Source: Euptelea pleiosperma (taxonomy: Eukaryota > Streptophyta > Magnoliopsida > Ranunculales > Eupteleaceae). Taken from it: a stretch of 64,000 bases of DNA. The stretch covers positions 147,468 through 211,467 of the forward strand of contig JASUTR010000127.1 of assembly GCA_035048495.1 (NCBI GenBank), in the 5' to 3' direction. Made by a program: the position numbers and the translations under genes. The notes under the pieces are model-generated. The model saw only the letters and a program-made list of their open reading frames with translations. It was not told the origin of the DNA and did not search any database. Positions 10,701 through 26,000 of this stretch are shown here, piece by piece (position 1 is the stretch's first letter; the number at the start of each line of letters is the position of its first letter).

Positions 10701-13700
10701 AAACATGTTTAAAGTTTTAGAACGAGATTGGGGAGAGTCGAAACTCAGTCACTCTGTTCGTGCAACACTGTCACTCATTAGATTCGGTTTGAGCGTTATA
10801 GGCCTAGGTCTATAACTAGTTACTTTTTCACAAGCGGACCTTGTAATTTGACTCAATCTCTTTAATTAATATTGTTTGAACACGTTTGAAGTGTTAGAAC
10901 AAGACTGGGGAGAGTCAGAACTCATTCGCTCTGTTCGTGCTACAATGTCACTCCTTGGACTCAGTGTGAGTGTTACAGGCCTAGGTTTATAACAAGTTAC
11001 TTTTTTGCAAACGGACCTCGTAATTTCACTCAATCTCTTCCATTACAATTGTTTAAACTTGTTTAAAGTGTTAGAACGAGATTGGGGAGAGTCGGAACTC
11101 ATTTGATCTGTTCGTGCAACATTGTCACTCATTAGATTCGGTTTGAGCGTTATAGGCCTAGGTCTATAACTAGTTACTTTTTTACAAGCGGACCTTGTAA
11201 TTTGACTCAATCTCTTCAATTAATATTGTTTAAACACGTTTGAAGTATTAGAACAAGATTGGGGACAGTAAAAAATCGTTTACTCAGTTCGTGCGACAAT
11301 GTCTCTAATTGGCCTCTATTTTAGTGTTACAAGCTTAGGTCTATAACTAGTTACTTTTTCGCAACCGGACCTCGTAATTGGACTCAATCTCTTCCATTAC
11401 AATTATTTGAACATGTTTAAAGTATTAGAACAAGACTGGGGAAAGTCGGAAATCGTTTCCTCTGTATGAGTGACAATGTCTATAATTGGACTCAGTTTGA
11501 GTGTTGCAAGCCTAATTCTATAACTAGTTACTTTTTTGCAACCGGACCTCATGATTTGACTCAATCTCTTCAATTACAATTGTTTCAACACGTTTCAAGT
11601 GTTAGAACAAGATTGAGGAGAGTCGGAACTCGTTTGCTTTGTTCGTGCGACAATGTCTCTAATTGGACTAAGTTTATGTGTAACATGCTTAGGTCTATAA
11701 CTTGTTACTTTTCTGCGATTGGACATCGTAATTTTACTTAAGCTCATCCATTACAATTGTTTCAACACATTTGAAGTGTTAGAAAAAGATTTGCAAAATC
11801 GAAACTCATTTGCTCTGTTCGTGCGACAATGTCTGTCATTAGACTCAGTTTGACTGTTACAGGCCTAGGTCTATATCTAATTACTTTTTCACAACCGGAC
11901 CTCGTAATTTGACTCCATCACTTCTATTACAATTGTTTGAACATGTTTGAAGTGTTAGAACAAGATTGGGGAGAGTCAGAACTCATTCGCTCTGTTCGTG
12001 CTACAATGTCACTCCTTGGACTCAGTTTGAGTGTTACAGGCCTAGGTCTATACCAAGTTATTTTTTTGCAAACGGACCTCGTAATTTCACTCAATCTCTT
12101 CCATTACGATTGTTTGAACATGTTTAAAGTTTTAGAACGAGATTGGGGAGAGTCAGAACTCAGTCACTCTGTTCGTGCAACACTGTGAGATTGGGGAGAG
12201 TCGGAACTCATTCGCTCTGTTCGTGAAACACTGTCACTCATTAGATTCGGTTTGAGAGTTATAGACCTAGGTCTATAACTAGTTACTTTTTCACAAGCGG
12301 ACCTTGAAATTTGACTCAATCTCTTCAATTAATATTGTTTCAACACGTTTGAAGTATTAGAACAAGATTGGGGACAGTAAAAAATCGTTTACTCAGTTCG
12401 TGCGACAATGTCTCTAATTGGCCTCTATTTTAGTGTTACAAGCTTAGGTCTATAACTAGTTACTTTTTCGCAACCGGACCTCGTAATTGGACTCAATCTC
12501 TTCCATTACAATTATTTGAACATGTTTAAAGTATTAGAACAAGACTGGGGAAAGTCGGAAATCGTTTCCTCTGTATGAGTGACAATGTCTATAATTGGAC
12601 TCAGTTTGAGTGTTGCAAGCCTAATTCTATAACTAGTTACTTTTTTACAACCGGACCTCATGATTTGACTCAATCTCTTCCATTACAATTGTTTCAACAC
12701 GTTTCAAGTGTTAGAACAAGATTGAGGAGAGTCGGAACTCGTTTGCTTTGTTCGTGCGACAATGTCTCTAATTGGACTAAGTTTAGGTGTAACATGCTTA
12801 GGTCTATAACTAGTTACTTTTCTACAACCGGACCTCGTAATTTTAGTTAAGCTCATCCATTACAATTGTTTCAACACTTTGGAAGTGTTAGAATAAGATT
12901 GGGCAAAATCGGCACTCATTTGCTCTGTTCGTGCGACAATGTCTCTCATTAGACTCAGTTTGACTGTTACAGGCCTAGGTCTATATCTAATTACTTTTTC
13001 ACAACCGGACCTCGTAATTTGACTCCATCACTTCTATTACAATTGTTTGAACATGTTTGAAGTGTTAGAACAAGATTGGGGAGAGTCAGAACTCATTCGC
13101 TCTGTTCGTGCTACAATGTCACTCCTTGGACTCAGTTTGAGTGTTACAGGCCTAGGTCTATACCAAGTTATTTTTTTGCAAACGGACCTCGTAATTTCAC
13201 TCAATCTCTTCCATTACGATTGTTTGAACATGTTTAAAGTTTTAGAACGAGATTGGGGAGAGTCGGAACTCAGTCACTCTGTTCGTGCAACACTGTGAGA
13301 TTGGGGAGAGTCGGAACTCATTAGCTCTGTTTGTGCTACAATGTCACTCCTTGGACTCAGTTTGAGTGTTACAGGCCTAGGTCTATAACAAGTTATTTTT
13401 TTGCAAACGGACCTCGTAATTTCACTCAATCTCTTCCATTACGATTGTTTAAACATGTTTAAAGTTTTAGAACGAGATTGGGGAGAGTCGAAACTCAGTC
13501 ACTCTGTTCGTGCAACACTGTCACTCATTAGATTCGGTTTGAGCGTTATAGGCCTAGGTCTATAACTAGTTACTTTTTCACAAGCGGACCTTGTAATGTG
13601 ACTCAATCTCTTTAATTAATATTGTTTGAACACGTTTGAAGTGTTAGAACAAGACTGGGGAGAGTCAGAACTCATTCGCTCTGTTCGTGCTACAATGTCA

Positions 13701-16700
13701 CTCCTTGGACTCAGTGTGAGTGTTACAGGCCTAGGTTTATAACAAGTTACTTTTTTGCAAACGGACCTCGTAATTTCACTCAATCTCTTCCATTACAATT
13801 GTTTAAACTTGTTTAAAGTGTTAGAACGAGATTGGGGAGAGTCGGAACTAATTTGCTCTGTTCGTGCAACATTGTCACTCATTAGATTCGGTTTGAGCGT
13901 TATAGGCGTAGGTCTATAACTAGTTACTTTTTTACAAGCGGACCTTGTAATTTGACTCAATCTCTTCAATTAATATTGTTTAAACACGTTTGAAGTATTA
14001 GAACAAGATTGGGGACAGTAAAAAATCGTTTACTCAATTCGTGCGACAATGTCTCTAATTGGATTCTATTGAGTGTTACAAGCTTAGGTCTATAACGAGT
14101 TATTTTTTCGCAACCGGACCTCGTAATTTGACTCAATCTCTTCCATTACAATTGTTTGAACATGTTTGAAGTTTAGAACAAGACTGGGGAAAGTCGGAAC
14201 TCGTTTGCTCTGTATGAGTGACAACGTCTCTAATTGGACTCAGTTTGAGCGTTGCAAGCCTAATTCTATAACTAGTTACTTTTTTGCAACCGGACCTCGT
14301 AATTTGACTCAATCTCTTCCATTACAATTGTTTCAACACGTTTCAAGTGTTAGAACAAGATTGAGGAGAGTCGGAACTCGTTTGCTTTGTTCGTGCGACA
14401 ATGTCTCTAATTGGACTAAGTTTATGTGTAACATGCTTAGGTCTATAACTTGTTACTTTTCTGCGATTGGACATCGTAATTTTACTTAAGCTCATCCATT
14501 ACAATTGTTTCAACACATTTGAAGTGTTAGAACAAGATTTGCAAAATCGAAACTCATTTGCTCTGTTCGTGCGACAATGTCTCTCATTAGACTCAGTTTG
14601 ACTGTTACAGGCCTAGGTCTATATCTAATTACTTTTTCACAACCGGACCTCGTAATTTGACTCCATCACTTCTATTACAATTGTTTGAACATGTTTGAAG
14701 TGTTAGAACAAGATTGGGGAGAGTCAGAACTCATTCGCTCTGTTCGTGCTACAATGTCACTCCTTGGACTCAGTTTGAGTGTTACAGGCCTAGGTCTATA
14801 CCAAGTTATTTTTTTGCAAACGGACCTCGTAATTTCACTCAATCTCTTCCATTACGATTGTTTGAACATGTTTAAAGTTTTAGAACGAGATTGGGGAGAG
14901 TCAGAACTCAGTCACTCTGTTCGTGCAACACTGTGAGATTGGGGAGAGTCGGAACTCATTCGCTCTGTTCGTGAAACACTGTCACTCATTAGATTCGGTT
15001 TGAGAGTTATAGACCTAGGTCTATAACTAGTTACTTTTTCACAAGCGGACCTTGTAATTTTACTCAATCTCTTCAATTAATATTGTTTCAACACGTTTGA
15101 AGTATTAGAACAAGATTGGGGACAGTAAAAAATCGTTTACTCAGTTCGTGCGACAATGTCTCTAATTGGCCTCTATTTTAGTGTTACAAGCTTAGGTCTA
15201 TAACTAGTTACTTTTTCGCAACCGGACCTCGTAATTGGACTCAATCTCTTCCATTACAATTATTTGAACATGTTTAAAGTATTAGAACAAGATTGGGGAA
15301 AGTCGGAAATCGTTTCCTCTGTATGAGTGACAATGTCTATAATTGGACTCAGTTTGAGTGTTGCAAGCCTAATTCTATAACTAGTTACTTTTTTGCAACC
15401 GGACCTCATGATTTGACTCAATCTCTTCAATTACAATTGTTTCAACACGTTTCAAGTATTAGAACAAGATTGAGGAGAGTCGGAACTCGTTTGCTTTGTT
15501 CGTGCGACAATGTCTCTAATTGGACTAAGTTTAGGTGTAACATGCTTAGGTCTATAACTAGTTACTTTTCTACAACCGGACCTCGTAATTTTAGTTAAGC
15601 TCATCCATTACAATTGTTTCAACACTTTGGAAGTGTTAGAATAAGATTTGGCAAAATCGGGACTCATTTGCTCTGTTCGTGCGACAATGTCTCTCATTAA
15701 ACTCAGTTTGAGTGTTACAGGCCTAGGTCTATATCTAATTACTTTTTAACAACCGGACCTCGTAATTTGACTCCATCACTTCTATTACAATTGTTTGAAC
15801 ATGTTTGAAGTGGTAGAACAAGATTGGGGAGAGTCAGAACTCATTCGCTCTGTTCGTGCTACAATGTCACTCCTTGGACTCAGTTTGAGTGTTACAGGCC
15901 TAGGTCTATAACAAGTTACTTTTTTGCAAACGGACCTCGTAATTTCACTCAATCTCTTCAATTACGATTGTTTGAACATGTTTAAAGTGTTAGAACGAGA
16001 TTGGAGAGAGTCAGAACTCATTCGCTCTGTTCGTGCAACACTGTCACTCATTAGATTTGGTTTGAGCGTTATAGGCCTAGGTCTATAACTAGTTACTTTT
16101 TCACAAGCGGACCTTGTAATTTGACTCAATCTCTTCAATTAATATTGTTTGAACACGTTTGAAGTGTTAGAACAAGATTAGGGACAGTAAAAAATCGTTT
16201 ACTCAGTTTGTGCGACAATGTCTCTAATTGGACTCTATTTGAGTGTTACAAGCTTAGGTCTATAACTAGTTACTTTTTCGCAACCGGACCTCGTAATTGG
16301 ACTCAATCTCTTCCATTACAATTGTGAGAACATGTTTGAAGTATTAGAACAAGACTGGAGAAAGTCGGAACTCGTTTGCTCTGTATGAGTGACAATGTCT
16401 TTAATTGGACTCAGTTTGAGTGTTGCAAGCCTAATTCTATAACTAGTTACTTTTTCGCAACCGGACCTCGTAATTTGACTCAATCTCTTCCATTACAATT
16501 GTTTCAACACGTTTGAAGTGTTAGAACAAGATTGAGGAGAGTCGGAACTCGTTTGCTTTGTTCGTGCAACAATGTCTCTAATTGGACTAAGTTTATGTGT
16601 AACATGCTTAGGTCTATAACTTGTTATTTTTCTGCGATTGGACCTCGTAATTTTACTTAAGCTCATCCATTACAATTGTTTCAACACATTTGAAGTGTTA

Positions 16701-19700
16701 GAACAAGATTTGCAAAATCGAAACTCATTTGCTCTGTTCGTGCGACAATGTCTCTCATTAGACTCAGTTTGACTGTTACAGGCCTAGGTCTATATCTAAT
16801 TACTTTTTCACAACCGGACCTCGTAATTTGACTCCATCACTTCTATTACAATTGTTTGAACATGTTTGAAGTGTTAGAACAAGATTGGGGAGAGTCAGAA
16901 CTCATTCGCTCTGTTCGTGCTACAATGTCACTCCTTGGACTCAGTTTGAGTGTTACAGGCCTAGGTCTATACCAAGTTATTTTTTTGCAAACGGACCTCG
17001 TAATTTCACTCAATCTCTTCCATTACGATTGTTTGAACATGTTTAAAGTTTTAGAACGAGATTGGGGAGAGTCAGAACTCAGTCACTCTGTTCGTGCAAC
17101 ACTGTGAGATTGGGGAGAGTCGGAACTCATTCGCTCTGTTCGTGAAACACTGTTACTCATTAGATTCGGTTTGAGAGTTATAGACCTAGGTCTATAACTA
17201 GTTACTTTTTCACAAGCGGACCTTGTAATTTGACTCAATCTCTTCAATTAATATTGTTTCAACACGTTTGAAGTATTAGAACAAGATTGGGGACAGTAAA
17301 AAATCGTTTACTCAGTTCGTGCAACAATGTCTCTAATTGGCCTCTATTTTAGTGTTACAAGCTTAGGTCTATAACTAGTTACTTTTTCGCAACCGGACCT
17401 CGTAATTGGACTCAATCTCTTCCATTACAATTATTTGAACATGTTTAAAGTATTAGAACAAGATTGGGGAAAGTCGGTAATCGTTTCCTCTGTATGAGTG
17501 ACAATGTCTATAATTGGACTCAGTTTGAGTGTTGCAAGCCTAATTCTATAACTAGTTACTTTTTTGCAACCGGACCTCATGATTTGACTCAATCTCTTCA
17601 ATTACAATTGTTTCAACACGTTTCAAGTGTTAGAACAAGATTGAGGAGAGTCGGAACTCGTTTGCTTTGTTCGTGCGACAATGTCTCTAATTGGACTAAG
17701 TTTAGGTGTAACATGCATAGGTCTATAACTAGTTACTTTTCAACAACCGGACCTCGTAATTTTAGTTAAGCTCATCCATTACAATTGTTTCAACACTTTG
17801 GAAGTGTTAGAATAAGATTTGGCAAAATCGGGACTCATTTGCTCTGTTCGTGCGACAATGTCTCTCATTAAACTCAGTTTGAGTGTTACAGGCCTAGGTC
17901 TATATCTAATTACTTTTTAACAACCGGACCTCGTAATTTGACTCCATCACTTCTATTACAATTGTTTGAACATGTTTGAAGTGTTAGAACAAGATTGGGG
18001 AGAGTCAGAACTCATTCGCTCTGTTCGTGCTACAATGTCACTCCTTGGACTCAGTTTGAGTGTTACAGGCCTAGGTCTATACCAAGTTATTTTTTTGCAA
18101 ACGGACCTCGTAATTTCACTCAATCTCTTCCATTACGATTGTTTGAACATGTTTAAAGTTTTAGAACGAGATTGGGGAGAGTCGGAACTCAGTCACTCTG
18201 TTCGTGCAACACTGTGAGATTGGGGAGAGTCGGAACTCATTCGCTCTGGTCGTGAAACACTGTCACTCATTAGATTCGGTTTGAGAGTTATAGACCTAGT
18301 TACTTTTTCACAAGCGGACCTTGTAATTTGACTCAATCTCTTCAATTAATATTGTTTCAACACGTTTAAAGTATTAGAACAAGATTGGGGACAGTAAAAA
18401 ATCGTTTACTCAGTTCGTGCGACAATGTCTCTAATTGGCCTCTATTTTAGTGTTACAAGCTTAGGTCTATAACTAGTTACTTTTTCGCAACCGGACCTCG
18501 TAATTGGACTCAATCTCTTCCATTACAATTATTTGAACATGTTTAAAGTATTAGAACAAGACTGGGGAAAGTCGGAAATCGTTTCCTCTGTATGAGTGAC
18601 AATGTCTATAATTGGACTCAGTTTGAGTGTTGCAAGCCTAATTCTATAACTAGTTACTTTTTTGCAACCGGACCTCATGATTTGACTCAATCTCTTCAAT
18701 TACAATTGTTTCAACACGTTTCAAGTGTTAGAACAAGATTGAGGAGAGTCGGAACTCGTTTGCTTTGTTCGTGCGACAATGTCTCTAATTGGACTAAGTT
18801 TAGGTGTAACATGCTTAGGTCTATAACTAGTTACTTTTCTACAACCGGACCTCGTAATTTTAGTTAAGCTCATCCATTACAATTGTTTCAACACTTTGGA
18901 AGTGTTAGAATAAGATTGGGCAAAATCGGCACTCATTTGCTCTGTTCGTGCGACAATGTCTCTCATTAGACTCAGTTTGAGTGTTACAGGCCTAGGTCTA
19001 TATCTAATTACTTTTTCACAACCGGACCTCGTAATTTGACTCCATCACTTCTATTACAATTGTTTGAACATGTTTGAAGTGTTAGAACAAGATTGGGGAG
19101 AGTCAGAACTCATTCGCTCTGTTCGTGCTACAATGTCACTCCTTGGACTCAGTTTGAGTGTTACAGGCCTAGGTCTATACCAAGTTATTTTTTTGCAAAC
19201 GGACCTCGTAATTTCACTCAATCTCTTCCATTACGATTGTTTGAACATGTTTAAAGTTTTAGAACGAGATTGGGGAGAGTCGGAACTCAGTCACTCTGTT
19301 CGTGCAACACTGTGAGATTGGGGAGAGTCGGAACTCATTAGCTCTGTTTGTGCTACAATGTCACTCCTTGGACTCAGTTTGAGTGTTACAGGCCTAGGTC
19401 TATAACAAGTTATTTTTTTGCAAACGGACCTCGTAATTTCACTCAATCTCTTCCATTACGATTGTTTAAACATGTTTAAAGTTTTAGAACGAGATTGGGG
19501 AGAGTCGAAACTCAGTCACTCTGTTCGTGCAACACTGTCACTCATTAGATTCGGTTTGAGCGTTATAGGCCTAGGTCTATAACTAGTTACTTTTTCACAA
19601 GCGGACCTTGTAATGTGACTCAATCTCTTTAATTAATATTGTTTGAACACGTTTGAAGTGTTAGAACAAGACTGGGGAGAGTCAGAACTCATTCGCTCTG

Positions 19701-20003
19701 TTCGTGCTACAATGTCACTCCTTGGACTCAGTGTGAGTGTTACAGGCCTAGGTTTATAACAAGTTACTTTTTTGCAAACGGACCTCGTAATTTCACTCAA
19801 TCTCTTCCATTACAATTGTTTAAACTTGTTTAAAGTGTTAGAACGAGATTTGGGAGAGTCGGAACTCATTTGCTCTGTTCGTGCAACATTGTCACTCATT
19901 AGATTCGGTTTGAGCGTTATAGGCCTAGGTCTATAACTAGTTACTTTTTTACAAGCGGACCTTGTAATTTGACTCAATCTCTTCAATTAATATTGTTTAA
20001 ACA

Positions 20004-23000
20004 CGTTTGAAGTATTAGAACAAGATTGGGGACAGTAAAAAATCGTTTACTCAGTTCGTGCGACAATGTCTCTAATTGGACTCTATTTTAGTGTTACAAG
20101 CTTAGGTCTATAACTAGTTACTTTTTCGCAACCGGACCTCGTAATTCGACTCAATCTCTTCCATTACAATTATTTGAACATGTTTAAATTATTAGAACAA
20201 GACTGGGGAAGTCGGAAATCGTTTCCTCTGTATGAGTGACAATGTCTATAATTGGACTCAGTTTGAATGTTGCAAGCCTAATTCTATAACTAGTTACTTT
20301 TTTGCAACCGGACCTCGTGATTTGACTCAATCTCTTCCATTACAATTGTTTCAACACGTTTCAAGTGTTAGAACAAGATTGAGGAGAGTCGGAACTCGTT
20401 TGCTTTGTTCGTGCGACAATGTCTCTAATTGGACTAAGTTTAGGTGTAACATGCTTAGGTCTATAACTAGTTACTTTTCTACAACCGGACCTCGTAATTT
20501 TAGTTAAGCTCATCCATTACAATTGTTTCAACACTTTGGAAGTGTTAGAATAAGATTGGGCAAAATCGGCACTCATTTGCACTGTTCGTGCGACAATGTC
20601 TCTCATTAGACTCAGTTTGAGTGTTACAGGCCTAGGTCTATATCTAATTACTTTTTCACAACCGGACATCGTAATTTGACTCCATCACTTCTATTACAAT
20701 TGTTTGAACATGTTTGAAGTGGTAGAACAAGATTGGGGAGAGTCAGAACTCATTCGCTCTGTTCGTGCTACAATGTCACTCCTTGGACTCAGTTTGAGTG
20801 TTACAGGCCTAGGTCTATAACAAGTTACTTTTTTGCAAACGGACCTCGTAATTTCACTCAATCTCTTCAATTACGATTGTTTGAACATGTTTAAAGTGTT
20901 AGAACGAGATTGGAGAGAGTCGGAACTCATTCGCTCTGTTCGTGCAACACTGTCACTCATTAGATTTGGTTTGAGCGTTATAGGCCTAGGTCTATAACTA
21001 GTTACTTTTTCACAAGCGGACCTTGTAATTTGACTCAATCTCTTCAATTAATATTGTTTGAACACGTTTGAAGTGTTAGAACAAGATTAGGGACAGTAAA
21101 AAATCGTTTACTCAGTTTGTGCGACAATGTCTCTAATTAGACTCTATTTGAGTGTTACAAGCTTAGGTCTATAACTAGTTACTTTTTCGCAACCGGACCT
21201 CGTAATTGGACTCAATCTCTTCCATTACAATTGTGAGAACATGTTTGAAGTATTAGAACAAGACTGGAGAAAGTCGGAACTCGTTTGCTCTGTATGAGTG
21301 ACAATGTCTTTAATTGGACTCAGTTTGAGTGTTGCAAGCCTAATTCTATAACTAGTTACTTTTTCGCAACCGGACCTCGTAATTTGACTCAATCTCTTCC
21401 ATTACAATTGTTTCAACACGTTTGAAGTGTTAGAACAAGATTGAGGAGAGTCGGAACTCGTTTGCTTTGTTCGTGCAACAATGTCTCTAATTGGACTAAG
21501 TTTATGTGTAACATGCTTAGGTCTATAACTTGTTACTTTTCTGCGATTGGACCTCGTAATTTTACTTAAGCTCATCCATTACAATTGTTTCAACACATTT
21601 GAAGTGTTAGAACAAGATTGGGCAAAATCGGAACTCATTTGCTCTGTTCGTGCGACAATGTCTGTCATTAGACTCAGTTTGACTGTTACAGGCCTAGGTC
21701 TATATCTAATTACTTTTTCACAACCGGACCTCGTAATTTGACTCCATCACTTCTATTACAATTGTTTGAACATGTTTGAAGTGTTAGAACAAGATTGGGG
21801 AGAGTCAGAACTCATTCGCTCTGTTCGTGCTACAATGTCACTCCTTGGACTCAGTTTGAATGTTACAGGCCTAGGTCTATAACAAGTTATTTTTTTGCAA
21901 ACGGACCTCGTAATTTCACTCAATCTCTTCCATTACGATTGTTTAAACATGTTTAAAGTTTTAGAACGAGATTGGGGAGAGTCGGAACTCAGTCACACTG
22001 TTCGTGCAACACTGTCACTCATTAGATTCGATTTGAGCGTTATAGGCCTAGGTCTATAACTAGTTAATTTTTCACAAGCGGACCTTGTAATTTGACTCAA
22101 TCTCTTTAATTAATATTGTTTGAACACGTTTGAAGTGTTAGAACAAGACTGGGGAGAGTCAGAACTCATTCGCTCTGTTCGTGCTACAATGTCACTCCTT
22201 GGACTCAGTGTGAGTGTTACAGGCCTAGGTCTATAACAAGTTACTTTTTTGCAAACGGACCTCGTAATTTCACTCAATCTCTTCCATTACAATTGTTTAA
22301 ACATGTTTAAAGTGTTAGAACGAGATTGGGGAGAGTCGGAACTCATTTGCTCTGTTCGTGCAACATTGTCACTCATTAGATTCGGTTTGAGCGTTATAGG
22401 CATAGGTCTATAACTAGTTACTTTTTTACAAGCGGACCTTGTAATTTGACTCAATCTCTTCAATTAATATTGTTTAAACACGTTTGAAGTATTAGAACAA
22501 GATTGGGGACAGTAAAAAATTGTTTACTCAGTTCGTGCGACAATGTCTCTAATTGGACTCTATTTGAGTGTTACAAGCTTAGGTCTATAACGAGTTACTT
22601 TTTCGCAACCGGACCTCGTAATTTGACTCAATCTCTTCCATTACAATTGTTTGAACATGTTTGAAGTTTAGAACAAGACTGGGGAAAGTCGGAACTCGTT
22701 TGCTCTGTATGAGTGACAACGTCTCTAATTGGACTCATTTTGAGCGTTGCAAGCCTAATTCTATAACTAGTTACTTTTTTGCAACCGGACCTCGTAATTT
22801 GACTCAAACTCTTCCATTACACTTGTTTCAACACGTTTCAAGTGTTAGAACAAGATTGAGGAGAGTCGGAACTCGTTTGCTTTGTTCGTGCGACAATGTC
22901 TCTAATTGGACTAAGTTTATGTGTAACATGCTTAGGTCTATAACTTGTTTCTTTTCTGCGATTGGACATCGTAATTTTACTTAAGCTCATCCATTACAAT

Positions 23001-26000
23001 TGTTTCAACACATTTGAAGTGTTAGAACAAGATTTGCAAAATCGGAACTCATTTGCTCTGTTCGTGCGACAATGTCTCTCATTAGACTCAGTTTGACTGT
23101 TACAGGCCTAGGTCTATATCTAATTACTTTTTCACAACCGGACCTCGTAATTTGACTCCATCACTTCTATTACAATTGTTTGAACATGTTTGAAGTGTTA
23201 GAACAAGATTGGGGAGAGTCAGAACTCATTCGCTCTGTTCGTGCTACAATGTCACTCCTTGGACTCAGTTTGAGTGTTACAGGCCTAGGTCTATACCAAG
23301 TTATTTTTTTGCAAACGGACCTCGTAATTTCACTCAATCTCTTCCATTACGATTGTTTGAACATGTTTAAAGTTTTAGAACGAGATTGGGGAGAGTCGGA
23401 ACTCAGTCACTCTGTTCGTGCAACACTGTCACTCATTAGATTCGGTTTGAGTGTTATAGGCCTAGGTCAATAACTAGATACTTTTTAACAAGCGGACCTT
23501 GTAATTTGACTCAATCTCTTTAATTAATATTGTTTGAACAGGTTTGAAGTGTTAGAACAAGATTGGGGAGAGTCAGAACTCATTCGCTCTGTTCGTGCTA
23601 CAATGTCACTCCTTGGACTTAGTGTGAGTGTTACAGGCCTAGGTCTATAACAAGTTACTTTTTTGCAAACGGACCTCGTAATTTCACTCAATCTCTTCCA
23701 TTACAATTGTTTCAACATGTTTAAAGTGTTAGAATGAGATTGGGGAGAGTCGGAACTCATTCGCTCTGTTCGTGAAACACTGTCACTCATTAGATTCGGT
23801 TTGAGAGTTATAGACCTAGGTCTATAACTAGTTACTTTTTCACAAGCGGACCTTGTAATTTGACTCAATCTCTTCAATTAATATTGTTTCAACACGTTTG
23901 AAGTATTAGAACAAGATTAGGGACAGTAAAAAATCGTTTACTCAGTTCGTGCGACAATGTCTCTAATTGGACTCTATTTTAGTGTTACAGGCTTAGGTCT
24001 ATAACTAGTTACTTTTTCGCAACCGGACCTCGTAATTGGACTCAATCTCTTCCATTACAATTATTTGAACATGTTTAAAGTATTAGAACAAGACTGGGGA
24101 AAGTCGGAAATCGTTTCCTCTGTATGAGTGACAATGTCTATAATTGGACTCAGTTTGAGTGTAGCAAGCCTAATTCTATAACTAGTTACTTTTTTGCAAC
24201 CGGACCTCGTGATTTGACTCAATCTCTTCCATTACAATTGTTTCAACACGTTTCAAGTGTTAGAACAAGATTGAGGAGAGTCGGAACTCGTTTGCTTTGT
24301 TCGTGCGACAATGTCTCTAATTGGACTAAGTTTAGGTGTAACATGCTTAGGTCTATAACTAGTTACTTTTCTACAACCGGACCTCGTAATTTTAGTTAAG
24401 CTCATCCATTACAATTGTTTCAACACTTTGGAAGTGTTAGAATAAGATTGGGCAAAATCGGCACTCATTTGCTCTGTTCGTGCGACAATGTCTCTCATTA
24501 GACTCAGTTTGAGTGTTACAGGCCTAGGTCTATATCTAATTACTTTTTCACAACCGGACATCGTAATTTGACTCCATCACTTCTATTACAATTGTTTGAA
24601 CATGTTTGAAGTGGTAGAACAAGATTGGAGAGAGTCAGAACTCATTCGCTCTGTTCGTGCTACAATGTCACTCCTTGGACTCAGTTTGAGTGTTACAGGC
24701 CTAGGTCTATACCAAGTTATTTTTTTGCAAACGGACCTCGTAATTTCACTCAATCTCTTCCATTACGATTGTTTGAACATGTTTAAAGTTTTAGAACGAG
24801 ATTGGGGAGAGTCGGAACTTAGTCACTCTGTTCGTGCAACACTGCGAGATTGGGGAGAGTCGGAACTCATTCGCTCTGTTCGTGAAACACTGTCACTCAT
24901 TAGATTCGGTTTGAGAGTTATAGACCTAGGTCTATAACTAGTTACTTTTTCACAAGCGGACCTTGTAATTTGACTCAATCTCTTCAATTAATATTGTTTC
25001 AACACGTTTGAAGTATTAGAACAAGATTGGGGACAGTAAAAAATCGTTTACTCAGTTCGTGCGACAATGTCTCTAATTGGCCTCTATTTTAGTGTTACAA
25101 GCTTAGGTCTATAACTAGTTACTTTTTCGCAACCGGACCTCGTAATTTGACTCAATCTCTTCCATTACAATTATTTGAACATGTTTAAAGTATTAGAACA
25201 AGACTGGGGAAAGTCGGAAATCGTTTCCTCTGTATGAGTGACAATGTCTATAATTGGACTCAGTTTGAGTGTTGCAAGCCTAATTCTATAACTAGTTACT
25301 TTTTTGCAACCGGACCTCATGATTTGACTCAATCTCTTCAATTACAATTGTTTCAACACGTTTCAAGTGTTAGAACAAGATTGAGGAGAGTCGGAACTCG
25401 TTTGCTTTGTTCGTGCGACAATGTCTCTAATTGGACTAAGTTTAGGTGTAACATGCTTAGGTCTATAACTAGTTACTTTTCTACAACCGGACCTCGTAAT
25501 TTTAGTTAAGCTCATCCATTACAATTGTTTCAACACTTTGGAAGTGTTAGAATAAGATTGGGCAAAATCGGCACTCATTTGCTCTGTTCGTGCGACAATG
25601 TCTCTCATTAGACTCAGTTTGAGTGTTACAGGCCTAGGTCTATATCTAATTACTTTTTCACAACCGGACCTCGTAATTTGACTCCATCACTTCTATTACA
25701 ATTGTTTGAACATGTTTGAAGTGTTAGAACAAGATTGGGGAGAGTCAGAACTCATTCGCTCTGTTCGTGCTACAATGTCACTCCTTGGACTCAGTTTGAG
25801 TGTTACAGGCCTAGGTCTATACCAAGTTATTTTTTTGCAAACGGACCTCGTAATTTCACTCAATCTCTTCCATTACGATTGTTTGAACATGTTTAAAGTT
25901 TTAGAACGAGATTGGGGAGAGTCGGAACTCAGTCACTCTGTTCGTGCAACACTGTGAGATTGGGGAGAGTCGGAACTCATTAGCTCTGTTTGTGCTACAA

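Larger units (their letters stand above)
2230..11285. repeat. Supra-HOR tandem duplication, period about 4.16 kb
   Basis: Sequence from about 2230 to 7130 recurs from about 6385 to 11285 with an offset of 4155 bp, rising to 4165 bp after a 10-bp deletion near 4150 that is present only in the upstream copy. The same run of HOR types (8-mer, 8-mer, 1110-bp 6-mer, 9-mer) and the same single-base variants recur at this offset. I estimated similarity by eye as very high but did not compute it. Confidence 0.8.
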
